NCBI GenBank assembly: GCA_964247085.1
Contig: CAXTSX010000006.1
Coordinates: forward strand, 1-64,000
Length of the DNA: 64,000 nucleotides
DNA from: JAAFHZ01 sp964247085
GTDB lineage: Bacteria; Cyanobacteriota; Cyanobacteriia; Cyanobacteriales; Chamaesiphonaceae
Reading direction: 5' to 3'
Part shown: in pieces, positions 32,909 through 42,700 of the stretch
How the letters are laid out: the number at the start of each line of letters is the position of its first letter
Numbering within the stretch: the first letter of the stretch is position 1
Notes under the pieces: model-generated
The model's input: only the letters and a program-made list of their open reading frames with translations
Databases searched by the model: none
What the model was told of the DNA's origin: nothing
Program-made: the position numbers and the translations under genes

Positions 32909-35704
32909 GTGGACGCAAAAAAGGTAATAATTACCATTACGGGAATGTCTCTAGATAAATTATCTATGGGGCTGGAGATCAGACTCACGAAATATAATAC
33001 ATTAGTGACTGATATAGTTTTTGGTGATCTACCACCCTTACCTGAACAGTTACTTGCTGCCTATGAAAATTGGAAACAGGGATACTTGAATTGGTGTGAA
33101 ACTCATCGACATTGGCAAAATAACCCTCGAACAATTTCTACTCCCATTAGTCCGGTCGAAACTAATATTAGTATTGATTATTGTGGTGGTTTAAAAGAAA
33201 AACTAATTATGGAATTCAATAATTGGTTAGATATAGATAAATCTCTAGGACTATCTAAAATTGCTCAAAACCTACTCCCTCATGTACTCTCATCTCACTA
33301 TAGAAATTCACCGGAATTACTATCGATAATTGTTCAAATTAAAACTAGTGACTCAGCACTGAATTTAGATCTGCAGAAACTGCCTTGGAATGAATGGACA
33401 TTTATTCAAAATAATTATGAAAATGAGGTTGCTTTAAGTACAAACACTGCAACAATTATCGAACAGAAAAATAGTCGGTTGTCAGCCTTAGTTATTTGTG
33501 GAGATTATCGTAAGTCTCATCATCAGATTGATTTACAGCCAGATTTAGATGCGATAAGAAAAAACCTTGGCAATATTATTGAATTAGAAATTTGGATATC
33601 TGACCCGGAAAAAAAATCAAAGCATGATTTATTAATAAAGCTAGATCAATCCACTCATCATCTCTTGTTTTTCTGTGGGCATTCTTCTTCTAATAACCAG
33701 TTGCAGTTAAATGAACAAGAATATCTTTCGATTGATGATACTCAATTTCAAAAGATTCTGACGAAGTTGCGAGATCGAGGATTAATATTAGCATTCTTTA
33801 ATAGTTGTGATGGTTTAGGGATTGCATCTTCACTAATGTCGAAAAAAATTCCTTACGTAGTTGTCATGAAGGAATTAATTCATGATCGCGTGGCACAAGA
33901 ATTTATTGGAAATTTTCTAGAACAAGCAATTCGGCCAGAGATACCAATTCATATTGCTGTTAATAAAGCGAGAACAAATTTACACTTATTGAAAGGACTT
34001 CCTCACGGTGAACTTTTACCAGTACTATTTCAAAATCCGGAACAACCACCGCTGTATCTTAATCCAAAATTGACTCTAACTGCCGATGATCAATCTGAGG
34101 AAATACCTATTTTACCAAAACTTAAACCATCATTTTTTTTGTTGAAATCTAGAAAAGTAAAATATTTTATAATTGCGGCTGTATCCGCAACTGCTATCTT
34201 GATTTGTGCTGCTATTCCAAGTGTACAAGAAAGATTCTGGACCGCAATGTCTCTACCAATTTGCAAATTTGCTGATGAAAATGAAAATATCAGTTGTGGC
34301 GAAGAAATTTTATTAGTACAACCCGGTGGAGAGCCATCTCCAAGCAAGACTGCTGGCTTCAAATTGATACAAAAAGATTTGAATAATCCTTTGTTGTATT
34401 CACAAGCGATTCAATCTCTAAAAGACGACTGGGATGCAAATCACGATCCAGAAACTGCTATCGCAAGTGAAAATGCTAAGCTTGCTTTTCAAATTTCGCA
34501 AAATGCAACTTTTAAAGTAAAAAATATTGCTATTGTTGTACCCACTAAAACTAATACTCCCTTTTCTATTGCAGACAGTCTTCTTAAAGGAATTGCCTAT
34601 GCTCAACAGCAACACAATCGAGAGAATAAAGATTGGAAATTGAGAGTAATAATTGCAAATGATGGTAATTCTCTGGATCAAGCACAAAAAATCGCTTCAT
34701 TATTAGCTAACCGTACAGATATTTTAGGGGTAATTGGCCACTATAGTTCTTATATTACCGTCCCAATTGTTAGGAGAAAGATTTATGATGATAAAGTAGT
34801 TTTGATATCGGCTACGTCAACCTCTCATGAACTCACTAGTCCTAGTGGTTATTTTTTTAGGCTTGCACCTTCTAGTATAATTTCTGCCAAAGATATGGCT
34901 AAAAGATGGATTAAACCAGATAGTAAGATGATTGTTTTTTACCGACCAGATCGAGACTTCAGCAACTCTTTGACGAAAAAGTTTGAAAGTGAAATAAAAA
35001 AGGCATCTATTATTAAAAAAGTAGACTTAGCCGGGTCTGATGATATTGCAGGGGAGATAAAAAAGGCTAAGGGTCTAGGAGCTAATGCAATTGTATTATT
35101 TCCCGATGCTTATACTGGAGAGAAAAAAATAAATGATAGAGCCGCAGAAATTCTGAAGTATAATGATGGTGAAATGCCGATTTTAGGAAACACTTCTATT
35201 TATGATTTATATGATGATCATTCTCAATCTAAGTCAATAACAGTCAAACCGAAAATATATAAAAATGTCGTAATAACTATTCCCTGGGATTATCAAGATA
35301 CTGTGAATGGGACAGCTAAATACCCTGAAAAGTTAGTTGTTGAAGATGATTCCATAAAATATAAGCATAATAAATTACCATATATCCCCAACTGGTGGCT
35401 TACTGATGTAAAGTCGATAGGCAGCCTTAATGAAAGAATTGCTATGAGCTATGATGCTTCTCTCGTACTCATTAAAGCTTTAAATAAAGACGAATATAAT
35501 TTATCTGGTGGGAAAATATCTAGAAGCAAGTCTGAAGATCGTTTAGCTATTCACAGAATACTTCGTGATCCAGATTTCTTTGTCGAAGGTATCACAGGTC
35601 GTATCAGCTTTAATGGTAGCGATCGAAAGGAAGAAATGAACAGTTTAGTTACTCCCAATTGCGATGAAATCCAATGTAATGGATTGAAACCTTATCGCAA
35701 ATAA
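32909..35704 (+). CDS. CHAT caspase-like protease fused by one TM helix to a periplasmic-binding domain
   Basis: This 931-residue protein has an N-terminal unknown region (1-170), then a CHAT protease domain (about 190-390). The putative dyad is His258 in LLFFCGHSSSNNQ and Cys300 in LAFFNSCDGLGIA. A transmembrane helix follows at about 417-436 (YFIIAAVSATAILICAAIP), then an extracytoplasmic type-1 periplasmic-binding domain (about 530-925). The latter contains VVPTKTNTPFSIADSLLKGI, GVIGHYSSYITVP and NAIVLFPDAYTG. This topology makes a ligand-gated transmembrane protease plausible. Start GTG 32909 with GAGGA upstream. The base composition is more A/T-rich than in flanking genes. The binding half is paralogous to the protein at 37133. 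Confidence 0.8.
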   Translation: MDAKKVIITITGMSLDKLSMGLEIRLTKYNTLVTDIVFGDLPPLPEQLLAAYENWKQGYLNWCETHRHWQNNPRTISTPISPVETNISIDYCGGLKEKLIMEFNNWLDIDKSLGLSKIAQNLLPHVLSSHYRNSPELLSIIVQIKTSDSALNLDLQKLPWNEWTFIQNNYENEVALSTNTATIIEQKNSRLSALVICGDYRKSHHQIDLQPDLDAIRKNLGNIIELEIWISDPEKKSKHDLLIKLDQSTHHLLFFCGHSSSNNQLQLNEQEYLSIDDTQFQKILTKLRDRGLILAFFNSCDGLGIASSLMSKKIPYVVVMKELIHDRVAQEFIGNFLEQAIRPEIPIHIAVNKARTNLHLLKGLPHGELLPVLFQNPEQPPLYLNPKLTLTADDQSEEIPILPKLKPSFFLLKSRKVKYFIIAAVSATAILICAAIPSVQERFWTAMSLPICKFADENENISCGEEILLVQPGGEPSPSKTAGFKLIQKDLNNPLLYSQAIQSLKDDWDANHDPETAIASENAKLAFQISQNATFKVKNIAIVVPTKTNTPFSIADSLLKGIAYAQQQHNRENKDWKLRVIIANDGNSLDQAQKIASLLANRTDILGVIGHYSSYITVPIVRRKIYDDKVVLISATSTSHELTSPSGYFFRLAPSSIISAKDMAKRWIKPDSKMIVFYRPDRDFSNSLTKKFESEIKKASIIKKVDLAGSDDIAGEIKKAKGLGANAIVLFPDAYTGEKKINDRAAEILKYNDGEMPILGNTSIYDLYDDHSQSKSITVKPKIYKNVVITIPWDYQDTVNGTAKYPEKLVVEDDSIKYKHNKLPYIPNWWLTDVKSIGSLNERIAMSYDASLVLIKALNKDEYNLSGGKISRSKSEDRLAIHRILRDPDFFVEGITGRISFNGSDRKEEMNSLVTPNCDEIQCNGLKPYRK

Positions 35705-35834
35705 ATTTAATCTCGTTTGTAATTGTTTATTTGAAGTACAGTTTATTTCTTTTTAATCTAAACTAAAGAAATCTTTATGCATGAAAGTTTAATACTAACC
35801 CAATAATCTAACAAATGTATTTTTGGTTGGATGA

Positions 35835-37061
35835 ATGGGTAGAATAAATTCTAAAAAAAATAGTGTTGTATTTTTACTAAAGATTAAGAATAGGTTTAAG
35901 AGATATTCTGAATTTTATATATTGATTATTGCGAATCTATCAGCATTCATGTATATTTTGCCTAGCAAAGCCCAGTTATTACCTCTTAGTGAATCTAACG
36001 TAAAAATTTCAGGAGAAGTATTATTTGGAAGTGCGAGCTATGAAAATGTAATGCCAAAAGCTGGTCGATCGAATGGCCAAACAGTTATTGATCATCGGGC
36101 AAGAATAAACCTTGAAACCAAATTGACCGCTCACGACAAACTTAAAATCAGACTAGAAACCGGCAACTCAACTCCCCTAAATAGCAATCTTACTGGCACT
36201 AACATGACTCGCTTGGGCTACGACGGAGCCAAAAATAATGTCGGTCTAACATTACTTCAGTACCAATTTCCACTGAGCGATCGAACCCAAGCCATCCTCG
36301 AAATCACCGGCAGCGGCTATAGCGAAAACCTCGACAACTTCAACCCAGCCCTAGCCAGCTCATCCACCGGAGCCATCTCCCGCTTTGGGCGGTATCAACC
36401 CATCTATCGACTGAGCAACGAAGGTAGCGGACTGGCCATTAAACATCAGTTTTCCCCAGAATGGAGCGCAACAGCCAGTTACACAGCACCCAGCCTCACC
36501 GCCGCAAATCCTAACAACTCGGGATTCTTTGGTGGTGCCAACGCCGTCATTGGGCAGGTAAAATACGAACCCCATCAAAATCTAAAATTGGGTCTTACCT
36601 ATGCTCGATCGTATCACCCCAATGGCAATGGAATCACCAGCTCCACTGGTAGCCTATCTGCCAATAATCCCTTCAACGGTGAACCGACTACTGCCCAGCA
36701 CTATGGCATCAATGCCAGTCATCAAATTGCTCAAGATGTAGTAGTTTCAGGCTGGTGGGGCTTAACCGAGGCCCAGTCGATGAGTAGTGGGCAAGCAAAT
36801 AGCCATTCGACTAATTATGCTCTCAGCGTCGCAGCTAATAACTTTGGTGGCCAAGGCCATACGTTGGGATTTGTGGTCGGAGTACCACCTAAATCCAACA
36901 AGGATCGCGATACTTCGCTGCACCTAGAAGCAATTTACAAGATAAAAGTAAACGATCGTATCGATATTACCCCTGGATTACTGGTGATCACCAATCCTGA
37001 ACATAATCGTGATAATTCTCCTGTTTGGATTGGCGCGATCCGAACCAGTTTTAGATTTTAA
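35835..37061 (+). CDS. Outer-membrane porin-like beta-barrel without SLH domain
   Basis: This 408-residue protein has an N-terminal export signal (FYILIIANLSAFMYILPSKA) followed by alternating beta strands and a terminal RTSFRF with C-terminal Phe, as in outer-membrane barrels. It resembles the barrel half of cyanobacterial iron-uptake/OprB-like porins, but the usual N-terminal SLH domain is missing. It sits between two ligand-binding proteins and may feed them a solute (inference). The first about 280 bases are distinctly A/T-rich compared with the rest of the gene. Confidence 0.7.
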   Translation: MGRINSKKNSVVFLLKIKNRFKRYSEFYILIIANLSAFMYILPSKAQLLPLSESNVKISGEVLFGSASYENVMPKAGRSNGQTVIDHRARINLETKLTAHDKLKIRLETGNSTPLNSNLTGTNMTRLGYDGAKNNVGLTLLQYQFPLSDRTQAILEITGSGYSENLDNFNPALASSSTGAISRFGRYQPIYRLSNEGSGLAIKHQFSPEWSATASYTAPSLTAANPNNSGFFGGANAVIGQVKYEPHQNLKLGLTYARSYHPNGNGITSSTGSLSANNPFNGEPTTAQHYGINASHQIAQDVVVSGWWGLTEAQSMSSGQANSHSTNYALSVAANNFGGQGHTLGFVVGVPPKSNKDRDTSLHLEAIYKIKVNDRIDITPGLLVITNPEHNRDNSPVWIGAIRTSFRF

Positions 37062-37132
37062 CTTTTAGTAGCTGCATAAAAAATTGAAACCAGCCCAACT
37101 ACTGCTTATGAATACGTTGGAGAATATTATCC

Positions 37133-38509
37133 ATGAAAATACCACCGATCGGATACGTTGTAATTGCTGGCGTTAGTTTGTTTCTGGTTACCAGATTTAT
37201 TCCTGTTGCTAGCCCTATACCAATCTGCGAAGCAGCCATCAATTTAGATCGCATTAGTTGCGGCGACAAGATCATCTTAGCTCCCCCAGGTGGATTATCT
37301 CGTCGCGATAAACAAGCTGGTTTTGCCGCTATTAAGCAAAAAGATTATGCACAAGGGATTGATTCTTTACAAAAAGATTGGGACTTAACCAAAGACCCCG
37401 AAACATTGATTGCGCTCAATAATGCAAAATTAACCAAAAGCCCCGCAGCCAAAATTAAAACGATCGCAGTTGTTGTACCTGTTAGCCAAACCCCGGTATT
37501 TGTCGCCACTAATATTCTTAAAGGTGTAGCCGAAGCACAACGGGAATGGAATCAATCTAATCATGAATGGAAGCTAAATATTGTTATTGCTGATGATAGC
37601 AATGATCCTATTGAAGGGAAAAAAATAGCAAATGAATTAGTTAAGCATCCAGATGTTCTTGCCGTTCTGGGACATTATAGCTCTAATGTAACTGTAAATG
37701 TTAAAGATGTTTATCAACAGGCTAAAACTGTTCTTTTGTCACCGACTAGTACGGCGGATGATTTGACTAGCATAGATACAAACAACTTCTTTTTTCGAGT
37801 GGTAAGTAGTAACCAAATAAGTACTAATAATATGGCGAAAAACTGGGCTAAAAAATATGATAAATTTGCTTTGTTCTATACCCCAAATAAAAAATTCAGT
37901 GAATCTCTCCGAAAGGCATTTTCATCCCAGATTTCACCGAATAGCATTGTTAAAGAATTTGATTTGACGAATCCTAGTAATGCTGCTCAAGAAATTGCTG
38001 TCGCTAAAGCTGCTGGTGCTAAAGCAATCATCTTATTTCCTGATGCTTATACTGATCCGATCGAACGCGATCGAGTGCTATCTATTGTTAAAGCAAACCA
38101 GGGTCAATTGCCTATTCTCGCTGACTCGATGCTTCAAGATGCTTACCTGTTTCAGGTTAATCCACAATGGCTAAAAAATTTGGTGATTAGTGTTCCGATC
38201 CATCCTAGCGATCGACTGCATATTGATGAAGGTAAATTAAGTCAAAGTCCTAATTGGTGGGGAGATAAATCTCAGCTTCAAGAAAGAATCATTAATAGCT
38301 ATGATGCAGCCCAAGTTTTATTATCTGCCATCAACAATTCTGAGGATCGATCGACTGTGCAAACAGTGATCAGTACTCCCGGATTTAATGTGCGGGGGAT
38401 CACGGGCAAGATCAGCTTCAAAGGTAGTAATCGAGCAGAAGAGATCAATAGTTTGATTACACCGAATTGTGATCTGAAAAAGTGTGAAGGATTCAAATCA
38501 GCTTTCTAA
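37133..38509 (+). CDS. Membrane-anchored periplasmic-binding-type receptor, paralogue of the CHAT protein's sensor half
   Basis: This 458-residue protein has an N-terminal helix (IGYVVIAGVSLFLVTRFI) and then the same layout as the C-terminal half of the CHAT protein: SCGDKIILAPPGG, SLQKDWDLTKDPETLIALNN, VLAVLGHYSSNVTV, KAIILFPDAYTD and GITGKISFKGSNR. It is a Leu/Ile/Val-binding-like type-1 fold without any protease or kinase domain. It could be a co-receptor or decoy for the same ligand (inference). It starts 71 nt after the porin gene. Confidence 0.75.
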   Translation: MKIPPIGYVVIAGVSLFLVTRFIPVASPIPICEAAINLDRISCGDKIILAPPGGLSRRDKQAGFAAIKQKDYAQGIDSLQKDWDLTKDPETLIALNNAKLTKSPAAKIKTIAVVVPVSQTPVFVATNILKGVAEAQREWNQSNHEWKLNIVIADDSNDPIEGKKIANELVKHPDVLAVLGHYSSNVTVNVKDVYQQAKTVLLSPTSTADDLTSIDTNNFFFRVVSSNQISTNNMAKNWAKKYDKFALFYTPNKKFSESLRKAFSSQISPNSIVKEFDLTNPSNAAQEIAVAKAAGAKAIILFPDAYTDPIERDRVLSIVKANQGQLPILADSMLQDAYLFQVNPQWLKNLVISVPIHPSDRLHIDEGKLSQSPNWWGDKSQLQERIINSYDAAQVLLSAINNSEDRSTVQTVISTPGFNVRGITGKISFKGSNRAEEINSLITPNCDLKKCEGFKSAF

Positions 38510-38545
38510 ATTGATTAGTAAGGAATGACTGGGGACAATGAAACT

Positions 38546-38574
38546 GGTGAATTGTTAAATATTAATAATTCACC
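38546..38574. terminator. Short inverted repeat, probable terminator
   Basis: GGTGAATT (38546-38553) and AATTCACC (38567-38574) are perfectly complementary around a 13-nt A/T loop. The element lies between the binding-protein gene and the coiled-coil gene, and the downstream A/T run is weak. Confidence 0.4.
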
Positions 38575-38592
38575 ATTTACTAACTTAATACA

Positions 38593-39318
38593 GTGAAAAA
38601 TATGAATAACTTGATTTCATGGCTGATGGGAGAAAAATTAGGTGAACTAATCATAGACACTTGGAATTGGTTGTGGCAAACCCCTACCAAATCAACCCCC
38701 CCAGCAACCACAGGGAGCAAAGTAGACAAGAATAGTGATGATATTACCTTAGAACATGCTAACCAACTATTAGTTTCCATTACAGCGAGAGTTCTAGAAA
38801 TGCAAAAAGCTGTCGATCGAGTACGAGCTATTACACTCGAAATAAAGCGTCAATATGACGTGAAATGCCAACAGCACCAAGAATTAGTTGCGACGGTATT
38901 AGAATACAAACGTCTGGGAGAGGTTGTCGAAGCCAGAATGGCGATGGCAAAAGCTATTGGCATCGAAAGGATTCTACCAGAGCTACAGGCTCGTCTGGAA
39001 CATTCTCAGGAAATGCTGATTAGCATTAATGAATTGCATACCCAAGAACAGTCTAAGTTGTTTTTACTAGAGTCCGAAATGGAGACAATCAAGGCTTGCA
39101 TGGCCATGAACGAATCGATGAGTGGTAGTCGAGACCTAGATAAATTTAATGATCTGAGTAATCTCCAAGAGAAATTCCGAAATGTTCAGACTGAAATAGA
39201 AGATCGTTACCAACAAGTTCAAATAATGAGTCAATTGTCGAATCAGTCTAATTTTGTGGCACAGGAACCATTAAACATCCAAGATATCGATGAACGAATT
39301 AAATCTCTCGGGAATTAA
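38593..39318 (+). CDS. Coiled-coil protein, possibly PspA/IM30-like
   Basis: This 241-residue protein has an N-terminal amphipathic segment (LISWLMGEKLGELIIDTWNW), then long helices with heptad-like Leu/Ile (VLEMQKAVDRVRAITLEIKR, LQARLEHSQEMLISINELH). The overall pattern recalls PspA/IM30 membrane-remodelling proteins, but key family motifs are not clear to me. The start is GTG 38593 or ATG 38602. It may be the last gene of the CHAT cassette, sensing or repairing membrane damage (inference). Confidence 0.55.
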   Translation: MKNMNNLISWLMGEKLGELIIDTWNWLWQTPTKSTPPATTGSKVDKNSDDITLEHANQLLVSITARVLEMQKAVDRVRAITLEIKRQYDVKCQQHQELVATVLEYKRLGEVVEARMAMAKAIGIERILPELQARLEHSQEMLISINELHTQEQSKLFLLESEMETIKACMAMNESMSGSRDLDKFNDLSNLQEKFRNVQTEIEDRYQQVQIMSQLSNQSNFVAQEPLNIQDIDERIKSLGN

Positions 39319-39727
39319 GAGTACATTGGTAGGCAGTTACATTTACTAAATTTTAACCTGCATTTTTGAGTAGTAACTTCCAGCGAGATGCTGGCCTACT
39401 CTACAGCGTTTAGGTTGGTGTCAATATGGTGAAAATTTGACGAAACCCAAGCTGGAATGGCTAGCTCAAGAATGCAGTATGGGGCTAAATTTGTCTATTA
39501 CTCACAACAACAGTATCTGAGGGCAAATGGCCTTTTCTCAATATCCTCTACCATAAGAAATAATTTACTGTTGCCAAAAGTGGGTATCCTAGGGGCAGGA
39601 CTAAATCAATGCTATTTTAATTAGCAGCGATCGAGATTCTTGATAGATTTTAATACCAGTGAGGCATCTGTTTAATGCTGGAGCTTACTGATGTATGAGA
39701 TTGTGACGTTATTTGGCTGTAAATTGG
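39319..39727. other. Intergenic region with a two-stem hairpin, no gene seen
   Basis: About 400 bases without a convincing gene. A nested hairpin lies at 39369-39400: AGTAG/CTACT outside and CCAGC/GCTGG inside. It may be a terminator or a dispersed palindromic repeat. No clear promoter for tamB was found. Confidence 0.4.
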
Positions 39728-42700
39728 ATGAGCATCTTCCGTAAACAAGTCAATCCCCCTAATCCAGAAAATAGTGGTGCCGATCGATCACACACTCCTG
39801 GTCGGAATTGGTGGAAAATTGGCGGTATTGCGACAGCAAGCATTTTAGGAGTCGGAGCGATCGGATTTTTAGGACTCAGCACCTGGGTTGCCCGTAATTT
39901 ATCTCCTACCATTGCCAAGGAGCTGAGTAAATCACTCGATCGGAATGTTTCTCTGGGTAAACTCCAAAATATTGGTCTCAACGAAATTAATTTTGGAGCA
40001 TCCAGTCTGGCTCCCAATCAAGCTAGTGCCAGTAGAGTTGCCATCAAAGGCATCAGCATTCGTTTTGACCCCCTAGCCATCCTCTGGCAGCGCACCTTAA
40101 AGCCAGATGTGACGATTCTGGAGCCAGATTTATATTTAGAACAAGATGCCCAAGGTAACTGGTTCAAAATTCCGACCCAACCACCTGAAAAACCGGGCAT
40201 AATTAAAACCGAAATTCAGGCTGTCCATATTCGGAAAGCTCGGGGCACGGTAGTGCCATTTAGTACTAAAAAACCGATCAGTTTTCAAGGTACCGATCTA
40301 AGCACTAATTTCCAAAGTAAAGATGGCAAAATCCAAGCAGTAAATTTTAATGGTAATGGCCAAATTGACAGTTCGGAGGGCATTGAAAATAATCAAAAAT
40401 CCACAATTGCAATCAAGGGTAATAGCTCTTTAATTACTCAAGCTACGCATCTAGAAATTAATGCTCAGGGTTTAAATGTTGCCCAAGCACGGGGCTTAGC
40501 CAAAATTCCAGCCATGGATTTTCAGCGTGGTTTAGTAGATGGCAACATCAATGTTGATCTGCAGCCCAATAAGACTCCGGTAGTGCAGGGTTCAGTTCAA
40601 GTTCACCAAGCCACTTTTCAAATTGAACAAGTGCCCCAATTGTTCCAGCAGGCTAGTGGCACGGTTAAGATTCTGCCCCAGGCCGTGCAACTACAAAACG
40701 TGACTACCCTCTATGGCCAATTGCCAGGGAAGGTTGCTGGCAATATTGATTTTGAGCGGGGTTATGATTTGCAAGCTCAAATTGCTCCGGTGCCAGTGGC
40801 ACTGGCAGTACAAGCCCTAAAAGTTCAATCGCCAGTGCCCATTGCCGGTCATGTGGTGGCTAACTTAGCACTGAAGGGTAAGCTTACCGAGCCAATCCTG
40901 TCTGGTCAGGTACAAACTGTTGGGGCAGCGCAGATCGACCGGTTACAGTTTAAGCAAGTAGCCAGTAATTTTGTAGTTCAAGACGGAAAATGCTTGCTCA
41001 ATGGTATTTCGGCCTTGCCTGCCTGGGGCGGTGTCACCACCGGTAATGGTGAAATCACCCTAACCTCACAGCCCCAACTCCGTTTCAATTTTCAAGGGAA
41101 TCAATTACCAGCAAATATCCTGGCTAAAGCCTATGGTCAGCAACTGCCGATCGCGATGGGTCTCACCAGTGTTACTGGTCAAGTTTTTGGTAGTGCCGAT
41201 CGATTAACCACCGATCTCCAGATTAATGCCCCACAAGCCGCCTATCCCGGTACTGCTAATCTCCGCATATCTTCCCAGGGTGTAGTCCAAGTTAAACAGG
41301 CGCGAGTCAAGGTCGCTGGTCAAGAAATCGTGGGAGTTGGCAATGCCGACTCTCAGCGCTGGCAAATGAATGTTCAGGTACCCAAGTTCAATAGTCAGAC
41401 GTTGGCCAATTTAGCCTCCACTACCCCAGGGAAAGAACCGAAATTGCCCGATTTTTTGGTCGGGCAAGTCAGTGGCCAAATGCTAATCAGTGGTTCCACC
41501 AAAGGAAATAGCGATAGTCTGCAAGGACAAGGCCAACTTCAACTGCAGACGAAGGCTGGTAACATCCAAGCTACTAATTTCCAGCTAGCGAAAGGTCAAT
41601 GGCAAAGTGATATTCAAACTAATGAATTACTGCTGGCGAAGATTGACCCAAAATTACCTGGCAAGCTGAGTGGTAAATTTCGGGTGACAGGCGATGTCAA
41701 TAAAACTAGCCCGGAGACAGTGCAAGCGATCGGCAGTGGGGCGATTGTTTTGGGTCAAGGTAAGATTACTGGCCAAAACCTGAAGTTAGCTCAGGGCAAA
41801 TGGCAAGGTGAATTTAGTTCTGACAAGTTTGATATTAGTAAGCTTGATCCGCAGGCCAAAGGCAAGCTCAGTGGGAAGTTCAACCTCAATGGTGACATTC
41901 AAAAACTGACTCCTAATGCTATTCAAGGAGAGGGTAGTGGCCTGCTTTCCTTGCCAGTTGGTCAGGTGGTGGCTAGTAATTTCAAGCTGCGCGGTGGTAA
42001 ATGGCAGGGTGAATTTACCCCGGAGAACCTGGAAATTAGCCAGTTTACCCCCAATGTTCGCGGTAAATTGAGTGGTAAATTCAGCCTAGCTGGGGACTTG
42101 CAGAAAATGGATCTGGCCAACCTGCAAGCCACAGGCAGCGGTCGGCTACAAAATGCTGGCGGTGGTCAGCTGATGGCCAAGCAATTTCAGCTCCAATCTG
42201 GTCGTTGGCAAAGCGATTTATCCCTAGCAGCTTTGCGTTTGGGTAGTATTGATGCCGATTTGCCTAAACCTTGGTCAACGGCTGTAGCTACCGGTGATTT
42301 TCAGATTGGTGGGCGGATCGACAGGTTCACCCCCGATAGTCTGAATTTATCTGGTAATGGTCGCTTGAATATTGGCCAAGGTGTGGTGACAGCGCAGAAT
42401 CTGAAAATCAATGCTGGTAAATGGCAAGGCTTGTTTGCTCTGAGTTCGATCGACCTCCAACAATTGCCTGTTTCTTTATCTCGTAATTTGCCAGCTGCTA
42501 AAGTGGATGGCCAGTTTCAACTGGCTGGACAACTACAAAAACCTAGCGTCGAGACAGCGCAAGGTAGTGCTCGTTTCCGGTTACCTACCGGTGAAATTGT
42601 CGCTAAAAACCTGCAACTGACTGGTGACCAGTGGCATGGTGAATTCCAGACCAAGGCTGTATCTCTTGCCCAGCTGCCTTTCCCCCTGTCACCTGGCTGG

